Positions 34,433 to 46,537 of a stretch of DNA of 64,000 nucleotides are shown here, in pieces. The stretch is from contig CAJZBQ010000038.1 in NCBI GenBank assembly GCA_914767885.1, positions 248,001 to 312,000 of the forward strand. The letters are read 5' to 3'. This DNA comes from Blepharisma stoltei (taxonomy: Eukaryota > Ciliophora > Heterotrichea > Heterotrichida > Blepharismidae). Position numbers and translations under genes: made by a program. Each line of letters begins with the position of its first letter. Within the stretch, counting starts at the first letter, position 1. The notes under the pieces are model-generated. The model was not told the DNA's origin. It made no database searches and saw only the letters and a program-made list of their open reading frames with translations.

Positions 34433-36103
34433 TTAAACTTTTACGTTGTTTTCTTTGGCCCATTTATTGATGACTCTTACGATGTATTCTACCTGTGGAT
34501 TGTTGGTATTCCTTAAAATTTCAACGGTTTCGACAAGTCTGTCTTTACTTTCCTTACCTGCCACTACCATTTGAAAAACACCAACAGCTGCCCCTCTTTT
34601 ACCTTCCCAGTACTCTGGGTCTGGGTCAAGTCTTTCTAATACATCAAAAGCTTTGAGCGAATAATAAAATTGCCCCATTCTATAGCAGTCATTAGCAATA
34701 AGCTGTAATAATGAAAAGGATTCATTGGAATTTTCCATATTAAAATAAATACTCCAAGCCATGCTAGGTTTTCCATTCATTATATAAGCCCTGCATAGCC
34801 AAGTTATATATGCATAATCCATCTTAAGTCTTTCGTTTTGAATGAGCAGTAAAGATTCTTCTGCGTCTTTATATTCACCTGCAGCAGCTGATGCTATTCC
34901 GAAATTCCAGTTAAAATCGTCATCATTTGGAAAATAAGCCCTAACTGATTTAAGGTAAACAAGAACATCTTCAAATTGCTGAAGCAAAAAGAAACAAGAT
35001 GCCATGCATTGACGGCCTGGAATTGTATCGCATTCACTGGCTGATGCCCCGACAAGCTGAAAAAGAGTTTGAGCAAGCTTAAGGTGTTCGCGGTTTTCTG
35101 TTTCTTGGCCGAGCATAGCATAGACAACACCTTTTAATATATATTCCCTTGGAACAGTCGGTTCCACATCTTTTATAAGTTTAAACGCTTCTTGGACTTC
35201 ATCATTTCTTAAATGATAAATTACCAAATTTAGCCTCGCTTCAGATATAATATCAATTAATGGTGGCAAAACCTGCAAGGCGTTTTCTCCGTTTCTAAAA
35301 ACCACTTGGTTATGTCTCAGCAAGTCACTATCATTAAACACATTTCCACTTTCTGCAGACGAATTAATTCCTTTAAGCTCTTGCTCTGCTGCTTTCCCAT
35401 TAAAAAGCTGGAATTGGTTGCACGCTTTTAAGTTAACTGCAATTACACTATCAGGATATTGATTTAAATAGACTTGCAAGATTTCGTTACTGACCTCGAA
35501 ATAGTCTAATTTGTAATAGCATAACGCTACATATACGTTGAGGGCATTAAAATCTCTATTATCAAGGAGTAGTTTCTTATAAATATCGTTGGCTTCATCA
35601 AAATGGCTTCTTAAGTAGTGTATTGCTGCCATGCAAAGCTGATCAGGAGTGCTTTGGCCGATTTTCTGATGGTAAACTAATACAACATTTTCATCACCTC
35701 GCTTGTGAGCTATATGAAACATAAGGCGGATCAGCAAAGGAGTTTCGGGGGCTTTGGTGCATTCACCATATGCTTCGTCGTATTGGCAGAGTGCATAATA
35801 ACAGCATGCTTTATAAATATGAAGTTCAGGAGAGTAGCTTGGATTTTTCATAAGCTCATCATAAGCTTCTATAGCTTTTTTATACTCGCCTGCATGAAAG
35901 GCTGAATATGCGAGCCATAGTAGCAGTTTCTCATCACGAGCGGCAGATTTTTGAATTTCGAGGAATGTTAAAGCACCTAAAAAGTCTCTGTCATCAATAA
36001 ATGTTTGCAGCTTAGGCATTTGCTGTTCTTTTCTTGGTGCATTTGGAACGGCAGCTTGTTGGCTTGCTTTATGCTTTGATAGTGACGATAAAGGTCTGAT
36101 CAT
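34433..36103 (-). CDS. IFT56: Intraflagellar transport protein IFT56 (TTC26/DYF-13)
   Basis: 556 residues, almost the same as human TTC26. The frame is unbroken and rich in TPR helices; diagnostic stretches include [79 protein letters not shown] and [14 protein letters not shown]56 is an IFT-B subunit needed for transporting motility proteins into cilia. Expected in a heavily ciliated cell. Confidence 0.95.
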   Translation of the reverse strand: MIRPLSSLSKHKASQQAAVPNAPRKEQQMPKLQTFIDDRDFLGALTFLEIQKSAARDEKLLLWLAYSAFHAGEYKKAIEAYDELMKNPSYSPELHIYKACCYYALCQYDEAYGECTKAPETPLLIRLMFHIAHKRGDENVVLVYHQKIGQSTPDQLCMAAIHYLRSHFDEANDIYKKLLLDNRDFNALNVYVALCYYKLDYFEVSNEILQVYLNQYPDSVIAVNLKACNQFQLFNGKAAEQELKGINSSAESGNVFNDSDLLRHNQVVFRNGENALQVLPPLIDIISEARLNLVIYHLRNDEVQEAFKLIKDVEPTVPREYILKGVVYAMLGQETENREHLKLAQTLFQLVGASASECDTIPGRQCMASCFFLLQQFEDVLVYLKSVRAYFPNDDDFNWNFGIASAAAGEYKDAEESLLLIQNERLKMDYAYITWLCRAYIMNGKPSMAWSIYFNMENSNESFSLLQLIANDCYRMGQFYYSLKAFDVLERLDPDPEYWEGKRGAAVGVFQMVVAGKESKDRLVETVEILRNTNNPQVEYIVRVINKWAKENNVKV

Positions 36104-36292
36104 TTTATAACTTTAAATTGCTAAAAATGAGGCACTTTAAGATTATTATGAAAATTATAATTATTTATCAAGCAACGCATAATGTCTGATTAAAACAAAT
36201 AATCAATTTTATTGAATTTCCAATCAATAATAAAATGCTTAAGATCTTGAATTAATGCTCAAAATTAAATTTATCAACCTTTTATAATTATT

Positions 36293-37445
36293 ATGGGTGT
36301 GTGCATAAATAAAGCCATTAATCCTCAAATAACAAAGGAAGAGTTGAAGTCGAAAATATATAACGCTATAGACCTTGATAAGGTCGGAACTTTAAATAAT
36401 TTATGAAAGACTTATATTAAGCCTAGACCAAACATCGTGCCGTTTTTTGAAATCAATGAGCCACTATTGCAGATTCAAGGAGTAATTATTATATTAGGTT
36501 GATATTAATACTTTGGCTTTCGCAATTAGGATCGGGAAAACAAATATTGTGAAATTTTTAATTGAAAATTGCAAAGCAAAAATTGAAGCTATGAATCAAA
36601 TATATAGCTCAATTGGGAAAACTCCAATGGATGTCATATGCGAATATGGGCATCTTGACCTTTTGAAGTACTATTTACCAATATACCTCGAATCCAAAGA
36701 AATAAGGTCTACGGACTTTTCATTTCATGAAGACAGTTTAGAAGATCTTTCTATATTTAATTCAAAAACCATGAAAAAATCTTTAAATAGAGGCCCAACT
36801 GCAATTCAAAGGGCTTGCGAAAGAGGCAAAATTGAAATTGTTGATTACCTCACAGACTATTTTAAAGAAAAATCAGTCCCAGATGAGTTTAATGTGCATT
36901 TTGAGGATGAAAGAACTGGAGAAAATTGTGCTTTGATAAGCTGTCGAAATGGAAATTTAGTTCTTGCCATGCTTCTTTATAAGAAGTGCAATGCGAATTT
37001 TCATAAATTAAACAAGAGGTCAGAAAACGCTGTACAGCTAGCAGCGATTGGAGCCAATAAATATCCTTATAGGAAATACTTCGATTTGATAAAGTTTTTA
37101 GTAGAAGACTTAGAAGTAGACATAGCTTATCAATATGAAGAAACTCTTATGCTCTCAGAAAATAAATTAATAACTTCTTATCTGGAATCAAAATTACTAC
37201 AGAGAGGATTAGACAAAGCGAAAAAGAAATTCATAGAGAAAGAAAATGCTATTAAGCAGGAAACACATGATGAGCTGACTGGGTTGTCACCAGAAATTAT
37301 TGACAGATTGGCTAGTGCAGGAAGAAATTTTGAATTTACTGAAATATTCAAAGAAGAGTTAAATGAAAAATCACATTCATCTTTTGTTAGCTCTATAAGT
37401 CCGTATTCTGAGCCTTCAGAGATTTCTTGCCCGAAATTTTGGTAA
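36293..37445 (+). CDS. Ankyrin-repeat protein, probably myristoylated, one 16-nt intron
   Basis: 378 residues after removing a 16-nt intron (36482-36497), which joins QIQG to VDINTLAFAIRIGKTNIV. Starts MGVCINKA, an N-myristoylation type start with a nearby Cys. TGA is Trp at NLWKTY. At least three to four ankyrin-like repeats (GKTPMDVICEYGHLDLLKYY; GPTAIQRACERGKIEIVDYL; ENCALISCRNGNLVLAMLLY) precede a helical C-terminus. Protein-protein interaction role inferred. Confidence 0.83.
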
Positions 37446-37471
37446 GAGAGGAGGCTCAGGTAAGTTGGCTA

Positions 37472-37962
37472 ACCCCCCCATTCTTGATCGAACGATTGAC
37501 TGTAAAAATTCCTAAAAATTGGGAAACCCTCATCTTTGATCGAACGATTTTCATATCATCCAAAATTTTTTTATATATATAAAAATATATTAGTTATCAA
37601 AAGTTTGGGAAGATGCACATAATGAAGTTGTTCTCAGAGACTTTGAGACGACAGAAAGCTACGGAATCAGCCATCTGAAGTGATTTAGCCATCAACCTGG
37701 GGCTTAAAACTTAAAAAAAAATTAATTCAATAAGGAACAAATTAAAATTTATACAGTAACCAAAAAATCAAAATATTAAAAATTGGTATTTTATGAAATT
37801 AATTCAATTGTTTTCTGTAAAAATAATTATTAAATACTTATTTAAAAGTAAATAAAAAAATATATATATTTTTTTTTATATAAAATTTTTTTCCCAAAAA
37901 ATTTTTTAACCCCATCCTTGATCGAAAGATGGCGAGCCATTCGATCAAGGATGGGGGGAGTA
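37472..37962. mobile_element. MITE-type element (491 bp), GATCGAACGAT family
   Basis: TA at 37470-37471 and 37961-37962. The left side has two copies of a TTGATCGAACGATT motif and the right end carries a palindrome built on CCATCCTTGATCGA. The body is AT-rich. It lies between the ankyrin gene and the tRNA, so its excision cannot be tested by frame. Confidence 0.72.
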
Positions 37963-38069
37963 AGGATTTAAGAATAATATAAATAAAATACATCTAAATA
38001 GCTTTTATTGGTTAAATCTTATAGAAAATTAGAGTATAAATAAAGAATTCTAAGTAAAGCACTCATTAA

Positions 38070-38150
38070 GACAGTATGGCCGAGTGGTTAAGGCGACAGA
38101 CTTGAAATCTGTTGGGATCTCCCGCGCAGGTTCGAATCCTGCTACTGTCG
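38070..38150 (+). tRNA. tRNA-Ser (anticodon UGA)
   Basis: 81 nt. Acceptor GACAGTA pairs with TACTGTC; anticodon arm ACAGA-CTTGAAA-TCTGT gives anticodon TGA; a long variable arm (GGGATCTCCC) marks class II Ser; T arm contains GGTTCGAATCC; discriminator G. A TTTTT stretch right after the 3' end is a Pol III terminator. Confidence 0.95.
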
Positions 38151-38185
38151 TTTTTGCCACTTTTCAATAATTTCTAATTATTTAA

Positions 38186-41100
38186 TTATTTTTTCATCAA
38201 GTCGCTTATCCTTACCTTCTTTTTCACCGCATTTGTCAGCCCATCATGGTAAATAAACGCCAAACTTTGCCCTCCAAGACTTTCCCTTTTTCTCTTTCTA
38301 TTTTCGAAATCCTGATAAGTCATTTCTTTCACCTGCGATATTACAGTTTTCGTCACCTGTGCCGTTCTATTAAAATTATTCACCAGTGTTCTACTAATAT
38401 AAAAATCTTTTGGGATCCTTACAATTCTCTGTACAGAAGGCTCTACGTTTCCATTAATAACTTCAAACCCAAATTCCCTAAAAAGGTCTTGCAAAAGTTT
38501 TAGAATTTCATAGTCAAAATCATCATTACCACTAGAGCTTTGGAATATTTTGGTGATAAAAGAATAAATGTCTTCACATGCAACTGAACTTGGTAGCTTT
38601 TCTGGTTTTCGAGGCTGATTGTTTTCTAGATATACATCTTTTTATTAAATAGTGCGATAAGAAGCACGTTTTGAGCGGACCAATACGTTTCTGGCCAGAG
38701 AAATTTCAGTTTTTACTTTTTCAGAGGGAAAACAGAAATATAAATGATAGGATGATTGCTGCTGCTAAGATAAAATTGCTAAAGCATGTTGATGCTAAAT
38801 ACGTTTAAGAAGCATTAAGAATAGCTTATTAGTGCTAAAGAAAATTCAGGCAGAAAATATCCAATGTGCTAAAAAGGGCATAAAGGCTGCCCTTGTGTCA
38901 TAGGATCCCACTGCCTGCAATAAAAACACCAGATTTTAAAAATTCCTGGGAAGTGGTAGAACTTGAATTTCTCACAGACATTTTTTATTTCAAATTTTTT
39001 GGCTCGTCAAAATCGATTTGGCGAGCCGATTCTGGCCGGTAAGCAAAATAAAAAAATAAAAAAGATACATGATAATGGACAATTCTAACATCATTTTAAT
39101 TTATAATAATCTTATCATAAATGGAAAGTGATGACATCATTTATGTTTTCAATCGGCGCTGATCACTCCTGACTACCAACACGACTACAGCATTCATCAC
39201 ATGCAAATTTTTCCTTTAAACTTAATTTCAAATGGATCATTAGGTCTTTACTCAAAAAAAATTAATTGGCACAGAAGTCATAAATAATTAGTATTTAAGT
39301 GTCTTTAGCAGCTAAAACATCTGCAGCATAGAACTTCAATAATTTTTTTTATATGTACAATCTCAGTGAGATATTTTTGAGAAGTAAGTGTATGCTAGTG
39401 AGCCAAATCTAATTTGATAGCACTTCAGTTGCGGGAGTTAATTTTGATCACCTACAAGAATAATTTTTTTGGGTTGAAAATAAAGGGCATTAAACTTGAT
39501 AAAGCTGTGCACTGGCAAGCTTCATCAACAATACCAATTTCAATTTCTCCAATTGACCTCAACATCGTTTATGATCCACATCTTTTGCATGATGATTCAC
39601 CTTTAGCCTGCAAGGGTCTTTCTTTGAGTGTAAGAATCTTTAGATCATTTTTTTCCAATCATTCTTTTAAAAAACTGGTTTGGTATCTGAATTTTTTTTC
39701 ATTTTTTTGGTTTTGCCTGATGAATCTGACCCAGGAGACTTTTCAGCTGAGCTCACTCCTTCTTTAAATAGCACACAATATTCTAAGAACCATGGAGGAA
39801 AGTATTTGTTGTATCAATCATGAATGTAATGCTTATAAATTTTATTGAACCCGTTAATAATTATTCAACAATTCTGCTTGTCTTCAAGAGGTCTCATTGT
39901 CATATTTCTAAATTCAGCGAAATCAGAGTTGCAAGAGCATATGTAATTTTTATTATCTCCAATAAAAACAAAGCAAATTCCAATAATAACTTTGTTTTTC
40001 ATTCTTCCAAAGGCAAGCAAAAGTTTTATGCACTTTAGTGTCTAATGACAATCCTTTTTTTTAATTCATTTATTGGTGAACATATGCAAAAGCGGTCGAC
40101 CCCTTGCATGCAAATTATTTTGACTTATGGAGATGGCTTAAGCTCTAGAATATCTCTCCAAGATTGAACTTATAATTAAAGATTGGACAACCTTGTCGAA
40201 ATTGTCAAAATAGTTGAAGAGGCATTAGCATCTAAAAATCAGAAAACATAGAATTCAAGATCTTTTGTTATAAGTTCAACTGCAGAGAGATATTCTAGAC
40301 TTTAAAACAATCTCCATAAGCAAAATTAATTAGTATGCAAGGGGTCGACCGCTTTTGCATAATTCATAGAAATAGAGATCAAAAGAAATCAATAAAGCCG
40401 ATAGGAGAAATTGCTATTAGCAGCTAAAGCGCCAGAAATGCAGATGAATAATCTTTTGACACAAAAAAAAGCTTATCAGTCGCTTTTACCGTTACCAAAC
40501 TCGCATGAGCTTTCACAGTAATTAGGACATTTACATTTTCTGAAAAATCACAAATTTTCCATTATCTTTTCTTGTTTTTTTGGCTTGGAAAATTCATTAT
40601 GAAAATTTTGCAAATAGGTGCTGCTGAAAGATTCTCTCTTCTTAGGAAACAAAAACGACTCTAGTTGTACAATTCTTGCATAATCTATTGAATCTGAAGG
40701 AATTATTTGCTTGAATTTCTTAAACGCTGTTTGAAATACTCGCATAGATCGTTGATTTAAGTTCTCCTGCGATTCTAGCTCTTAAATTTGATGATAGGTG
40801 TCGTAAGCGGGTAAAGATAAGTTTAAAGGAAAAATTTGCATGTGATGAATGCTGTAGTCGTGTTGGTAGTCAGGAGTGATCAGTGCCGATTGAAAACATA
40901 AATGATGTCATCACTTTCCATTTATGATAAGATTATTATAAATTAAAATGATGTTAGAATTGTCCATTATCATGTATCTTTTTTATTTTTTTATTTTGCT
41001 TACCGGCCAGAATCGGCTCGCCAAATCGATTTTGACGAGCCAAAAAATTTTGAATAAAAAATGTCTGTGAGAAATTCAAGTTCTACCACTTCCCAGGAAT

Positions 41101-43090
41101 TTTTAAAATCTGGTGTTTTTATTGCAGGCAGTGGGATCCTATGACAAGGGCAGCCTTTATGCCCTTTTTTAGCACATTGGATATTTTCTGCCTGAATTTT
41201 CTTTAGCACTAATAAGCTATTCTTAATGCTTCTTAAACGTATTTAGCGTCAACATGCTTTAGCAATTTTATCTTAGCAGCAGCAATCATCCTATCATTTA
41301 TATTTCTGTTTTCCCTCTGAAAAAGTAAAAACTGAAATTTCTCTGGCCAGAAACGTATTGGTCCGCTCAAAACGTGCTTCTTATCGCACTATTTAATAAA
41401 AAGATTTATATCTAATTGCGTCTGTTGTTTCTGTTATAGCTTTGTTTATTTGTTTAAAATATAGAGGAAAATGAATTTCTGGGGACATAGATGTGCAGAT
41501 TTTATTTGCAGTAAGACTTGGCATCTGTATAGACCTTACACATTGAAATGGCATAAGCTCAAATTCTTGTTTTTGAGAGATTCTTTGAGAAATTACATCT
41601 GCTAATACTAAAGAGTCCTATATGTATTATACCATTAATTCTGCAGATTTGTCCATACTATAATCTGTATACTTTGAGCCTGTATAGTTTTCAAAAATCC
41701 CACTATTAATTAATTCAAAATCCCCAAAACTGTTCACAATTTTCCTTAATCCATTAGTATTTTTCTGAGTGAAAATGATTTTTCATATATCAAAAATAGA
41801 CCTATTGACAAACTTTGACCTGAAGCTATCTGAGTCACTAGAATACACGTTAAATTGGCTTCCTTCTCTCTGAGACCCTAGCAATTGTAAAGTATTTAAA
41901 CAGGTCCTGATATCAGCATTATTATCTTGTATTAAAGTATTTAAGTACTGGCTTTCTAAATGAACTCTCTATATATAAAATACTTCTTCTCTGCAGATTT
42001 CTTTAAGTCTTTCAAATACTTCTTTATGGAATAAAGATTTACAGTTCACAATTTTACATGTGGGCCTTAATAGCTTTAAAGAAGGCGCATAAATGTCATT
42101 GGTGATAGCTATGATAGGTCTTTTGGTATTTACTGAAATGATTGCGTTTAATTCTTGGACTGTTTGCTTGTCCAAGGTTTCTACTTGGTCGAGGATTAGG
42201 AGTAAAGGCTTCTCAGTGACTGTTTTTATGTTGAGAACGTTTCTTACCCTTTGAACGAGATCTTTTCCGACACCTATTAAAGCACAGTTCACTTCGTAGG
42301 GCTGATAATTGCATTGACGTGTAATAACTCTTGCTAAGGTACTTTTCCCACATCCAGGAGGTCCCCCAATTAATAGCATTGGTTTTGTTTTTTCATTGCT
42401 TTCAATTTTTGGTTTCATGAAAGGCCCTCTTTTCACTGGGGTTCTTTTTTCTTTAAATACAGCTTTATCTCAAGATTTTAGCCATGATAATGAGTCTCTA
42501 TTGATATATTCTTCTGTTATTAGTTCTAAAAATGAATGAGCTTCGTATTTATCCATCCATAAACTACGGTCTTCTTTGTCTAGAAGTGCTAAAAAATTCA
42601 AGCCTGATTCGTTTTTTGATGCAGCCATTGCAGATTTCAGTTGAATATTTTCGCTAATGATTTCTTTTAAGCGTGATATTGGGACTTCTAGGAAACTTTT
42701 TCCGCTTAATTCAAACATTAAATCAGTGTTAAAAGGATTTGTGGAAGCTTTCTTTAGAAAATATTGGCGATTTATTGTAAAATCATCAGAAACATTTTCA
42801 TACATGACAATTGGGACGGAGTTCTCACTCTTCCCCTTAGCTAGCGAATAAAAAATTGCTGGCTTGCAAGTGGGATTAATTTTCTTATTTTTAGAACCTA
42901 ATAATATAACTTGATTGAGAGCTCATTATTATAATCATTAATTATATATATTAAAATATACTCTGTGCTATAAAAATATTTTTGTCTTAATAATTAAAAG
43001 GTTAATCTTACCAAATATAAGCATATTCTAATAGTTTGCTTGTTAACAAAAGGGAGAGTCAGTTGGCGCCTCACTAAAATGCTGCTCCAT
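38186..43090 (-). CDS. CTF18: CTF18, alternative RFC large subunit; split by a 2.8-kb transposon
   Basis: Assembled as 642 residues: remove IES 38633-41410 (2778 bp), IES 42909-43076 (168 bp) and 15-nt introns 41969-41983 and 41618-41632; the total is exactly 643 codons. Walker A GGPPGCGKST, a Walker-B-like LLLILDQVE and the sensor region AITNDIYAPSLKLLR identify Ctf18, the clamp-loader-like subunit for PCNA and sister-chromatid cohesion. The glutamate after Asp in Walker B is Gln, so ATP hydrolysis may be altered. The C-terminus has the family's tail (QKSLAFIYHDG-like, here QSLAFIYHDGLTNAVKKKV). The N-terminus is shorter than in yeast. The start depends on the 168-bp IES and is less certain. 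Confidence 0.87.
38633..41410. mobile_element. 2778-bp transposon with ~590-bp inverted repeats, an IES within CTF18
   Basis: TA at 38631-38632 and 41409-41410. The terminal inverted repeats span about 38636-39220 and 40822-41404, nearly identical with a few indels (for example GTGTCAT versus GTCAT). The interior has only decayed reading frames: a minus-strand stretch around 40490-40780 reads like protein (LNQRSMRVFQTAFKKFKQ; KCKCPNYC) and each arm holds a KGCPCHRIPLP-type fragment, frameshifted in one arm. No recognisable transposase. Removal gives AIRYLENNQPRKPEK in frame. Confidence 0.9.
40083..40361. mobile_element. 279-bp palindromic element nested in the transposon
   Basis: Perfect inverted termini: TATGCAAAAGCGGTCGACCC at the left and its inverse at the right, with further inverted similarity inside (GACTTATGGAGAT / ATCTCCATAAGC). 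An insertion into an insertion. Confidence 0.82.
42909..43076. other. IES (168 bp) near the CTF18 start
   Basis: TA at 42907-42908 and 43075-43076 (TTA shared). Deletion joins MEQHF to ILLGSKNKKINPTCK in frame. 168 is divisible by three, but the insert holds stops. Confidence 0.7.
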
Positions 43091-43122
43091 TTTATATCTA
43101 ACTATGATATTAATTAATTTCC

Positions 43123-45683
43123 TTATGGATAACTCAACCCAAGCTGCTTTGCAAGCTTTTTCTCCGCTTTTTCATGCTTTTTAGTCAGAATCACAATTCG
43201 TTCACTTGCAGCTGCCCTTTCTATCCCAAAAACTTTTTCCAGTTTAGTTCTTTCTTCTTCACTTAGATTAGCCGCCCTTCTTTCTCTCTCATTTTCTTCT
43301 TTTTCTTCTTTATCAAGTAGATTTTGAAGTTCTTGGTGATTTTTATTTTTTAAATCATCAAACATTTTTTGAGCATAAGCTGTAATATTATCAGGCTGTC
43401 CTTGGACTTTCATTTTTGGCTGGGAATTTCGCTTTGTTTTTATTTTTTCTGTTCTTTTTGTTTCTGGTTTTTCTTCTCTTTGTGTATCTTTCTCTTTGTC
43501 TTTTCCTAACAAATTTGAAAATTTGCTTGTGTATTAGATTAGTGATGCTTCTTTATAGTTCCCACTTTCTGAGCACCATGCTTTAAACTATTTACTTGAG
43601 CTGGAGCTGAAACACCAGTTTTATTTTCCCTCTGGTCTTGAGCCTCCATTTCAAATCCTAGCAACTAGCTTATCCAACTATTCTTAACTTAGATCAGATC
43701 GCCCCTTCTCGGGACCCTTTCCAACTGGAAACTATAGCCCTTTATTCTTGTCTAGCCTGTCTAGCCTGTCTTCCCTTTTTAACCTGGTTTACCACAAAAA
43801 GAAAAGCTCAACCGTTTACGCGATTCAGGACAGACCATGAAGCAGCCTAGGCAGGTAAGTAGCCCTGGTTCTATCGAACACAAACCTGAGCTTACTAGCT
43901 GCTGGAAAAAAATTGCAATAAACTGCTGGCGATTTATGTAAATTGCTTGTGTATTCTTTAAGCCCGCTTTTCTTTTTTTTGGCCTCTTCAAACATTTGAA
44001 CGATTCGCTGCTTTTCTGCTTCAGCTTTTTCTTTTCTTTTTCTCCTTTCTTCCATTAGCTCTTCTTTAGCTTTTCTTAGCATTTCTACTCTAAGTGTGTC
44101 TTCTTGGATTCTTTCTAAGACTTTTTCTCTGTGGTAATTTTGTTGTTTTGAGATCCTGATAACATTATCAGTTCTATCAGCTCTTTTCATATTCCTATAA
44201 CATTGAATGCCACTTTCAATAATAATTTATCCAGAATATATTTATTCAGCCCTATTTATATATATCTTCTGCTTCCTTTTTAATTCTATTTTCTTTTTCC
44301 CTTTGCTTTTTTAGTTTTCTTACTTTTTCTTCCTCTTCTTCTCGCTTTGTCAATATTTTTTTGACTCTTTCAGTTTCTTGCTGCTCCATTCTTTGCCTTA
44401 CCATAAGAGTTTGCTCTTGGCGCTGTTTTTCTTCTTCTTTCTTTTTCTCTAATTCTTCTTCTTTTCTTTTTAACTGTTCTTCAAATCTGTTATCAGCTTC
44501 TGTTTGTGCTTTAATTAAGTCATTTTTTCTTTTTTCTTCTAAAAACATGTTTAATTCTTGGACTTTTTTAAGCTCCTGCACTTTAATTTCAGCTCGTTTT
44601 TGGGACTCAATACGTGCTAGCTCACGATCTTCTTCAATTCTTTTGCGTTTTTCTTCGTTTTCCTTTTGCCGCTGTTCGAATTCGTTTCGGCGCTGGCCGA
44701 GGATTTTGGTTAAATTTTCTTTTGCAGTTTCCAGCTTGGCATCTTTTTCAGCACGGATTTTTAGGCTTTCTTCAATTTTCTTTTGAGTTGCAATTGCTAT
44801 CATTTCTTTTCGCTTTTGGTCCCTTTCATCAAGCTGCTTTTTCCTCTCTTCAGCTCACTTGACTTTTTGCTCGACCATTTGTTCAGTTCTAAGTTTAAAT
44901 TCTTCTTGTTTTCGTTGAGTTTCCATTTCTCTTCTTCTTGCTTCTTCTTTCCGTTGCTTTTCTTTTTCTTTGTCCTCTTTTGCTTTTCTTTGGACTCTTT
45001 CAAATTCTTCTTGGGCTCGTTTTCTATTTTCCTCTTCTTCTTGAAGCTGGGCCTGCATTTTTCTTTCCTCATCCCTTTTCCTTTTTGCCTCTTGCTCTTT
45101 TCGCCGTTGCTTAATTTCTTTTTGTCTTGCAATTTCTTTTTGCCTTGCCTTCTCAGCCTTTTCTTCATTTTTCTGCCTAACTTTTTAATCATTAACAATA
45201 TTAATATTGTTATATTTACCTAAAAATAATGTATTGCTACAAATTAATGGCAAATAGATTAAGAGCTTCCATGGTGAGCTCATAGTCAACCATCTGCTGC
45301 AATTCCATTTGTTGCCTTCTTTCTAGTTTTTCAATTTCCCGTTTTTCTCTTTCCACTACGCCAGAGCTTAAAAGATTCAAATCAATGCTGGTATTATTGC
45401 TAAAATGAGACTTGGTGTTTAATATATCAGCATCAGTGATTTTTTCCCTTTCTTCTTTTAGTCATTTCAGTTTTTCTAGGCGTTTTTGTTCGACAAAATC
45501 AAAGCGAATTTGAGCAGTTTCTTTGTCCATTCCTTTAGTCATATAGCTTTCAAAAGGGCGATACACAAGCTCATAGGGCTCAATCCCTAAACGCTTGCAT
45601 GCTTCTTTGGACCTTGGGGTGAAGCTTGGAGCCTTTGCAATGTTTGTATCAATTGTTTCTAAAGATTGCAACTGATTGTCCAT
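43123..45683 (-). CDS. Long coiled-coil protein, CCDC177-like, three insertions
   Basis: About 665 residues after removing 82 bp (45180-45261), 61 bp (44200-44260) and a 420-bp GC-rich element (43536-43955). The N-terminus SFTPRSKEACKRLGIEPYELVYRPFESY resembles the LGIxPxEL segment of CCDC177-type proteins; the rest is an almost continuous Glu/Lys/Arg/Gln single helix or coiled coil of ~400 residues, then an ERIQEDTLRVEMLRKAKEEL region. TGA is Trp twice. Such helices often bind microtubules; family assignment is tentative. The 420-bp junction yields GLKEYTSKFSNLLGKDKEK. Confidence 0.8.
43536..43955. mobile_element. GC-rich retroelement-like insert (420 bp) with 13-bp direct repeats
   Basis: The 13-mer TTGCTTGTGTATT occurs at 43523-43535 and 43943-43955. 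The insert is clearly richer in G+C than the host gene, has a short tandem repeat (GTCTAGCCT twice), encodes nothing convincing and must be removed precisely to keep the frame. Direct repeats of this length point to a SINE/LINE-type insertion. Confidence 0.8.
44200..44260. other. Short IES (61 bp; 55 or 67 possible)
   Basis: TA at 44198-44199 and 44259-44260; removes a TAG and further TAA/TAG codons and restores AEDIYRNMKRADRTDN. Neighbouring TAs give 55 or 67 bp. Confidence 0.72.
45180..45261. other. Short IES (82 bp)
   Basis: TA at 45178-45179 and 45260-45261 (TTA/TAA context). Deletion joins ELTMEAL to RQKNEEKAEKA in frame. Confidence 0.87.
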
Positions 45684-46537
45684 TTATATAAATTTGGAAA
45701 ATATTTGAATAATTATTTTATAGATTAAGTAAATTCTTAGTTTATTTGAAAATTTTCAATTTTGGGTCAATATTTGGTTTATAAAACAGCTTATTTATTA
45801 TTTAAGCAAGCTTTGAGGGTAATTATTTGTCTTACCGGTTCACACTTTATATATATTAAAAAAATACAAAAGTTATTATAATCTTAAATTTAAAACATTT
45901 AATGCAAAGATGAAACCGAATAGCCTTTTATTGTAAATGCTTTAATTAAATAAATAACTTTAAATTAGCTTATTTTACAATTAATCTTAATAATAATTTA
46001 TATATTTATTAGTTAAATATATCCCTAACTCAACCTCTGTGAGCGAGCAAAACCATTGGAAAATCTTTATATTAGGAAAACAACTCTATAAATAAGCAAG
46101 AATTTTTTGATGCAAAATATAAAAAATAAGTTATAATTATTCCAATCAATTATATAACTAGTTCTAATGAAATTTATGCAATTTACTTCTAAAACATATA
46201 AATTTTCTTAATTTTTACTTTCAATTTGAAGTTTTGAGAGAATAAATCAATATAAAATTTATCTAGAGCCCAGGACGTCTTCTAGCTCACCCCTGGGTTA
46301 CTATTTTTCCATCTAACTTGTGGAGTTTGTTTAGAACAAAAAATTGCGAATCTATGCTCACTTGCCAACTCGTGGAGATGATGGAAATTGGGTGCCTAGA
46401 GCGAGCTAAAACCGTCCTGGGCTATTAAAATTTTTCAAAACAAATGCTAATCCCCTTGAGTAAATTTTCGCTCTCGCTTAATTAGGAAGGAATAATAATT
46501 TTTAGACATATTAGCTTGTAATGAAAATGCTTCTTAC
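45684..46537. other. Intergenic region containing a nested element
   Basis: About 850 bases, of which 46028-46494 is a diverged MITE with another element inside; the first ~340 bases are plain AT-rich DNA. Confidence 0.5.
46028..46494. mobile_element. Diverged GTGAGCGA-family MITE with an inner palindromic element
   Basis: The left end reads CCTCTGTGAGCGAGCAAAAC; the right end TTCGCTCTCGCTTAATTAGG is a worn inverse. Inside, 46264-46424 is a separate GC-richer imperfect palindrome starting TAGAGCCCAGGACG and ending CGTCCTGGGCTA. Outer edges are approximate. Confidence 0.62.

Noticed and set aside
43640-43900. Possible tRNA-derived promoter (GTGTTCGATAGAACC) in the 420-bp insert, suggesting a tRNA-type SINE
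   Set aside because: Only a weak B-box-like string; no A box or cloverleaf could be supported.
44361-45223. Plus-strand Phe/Ser/Leu-rich ORFs opposite the coiled-coil gene
   Set aside because: They are the complement of Glu/Lys-rich codons; the minus-strand coiled coil explains the sequence.
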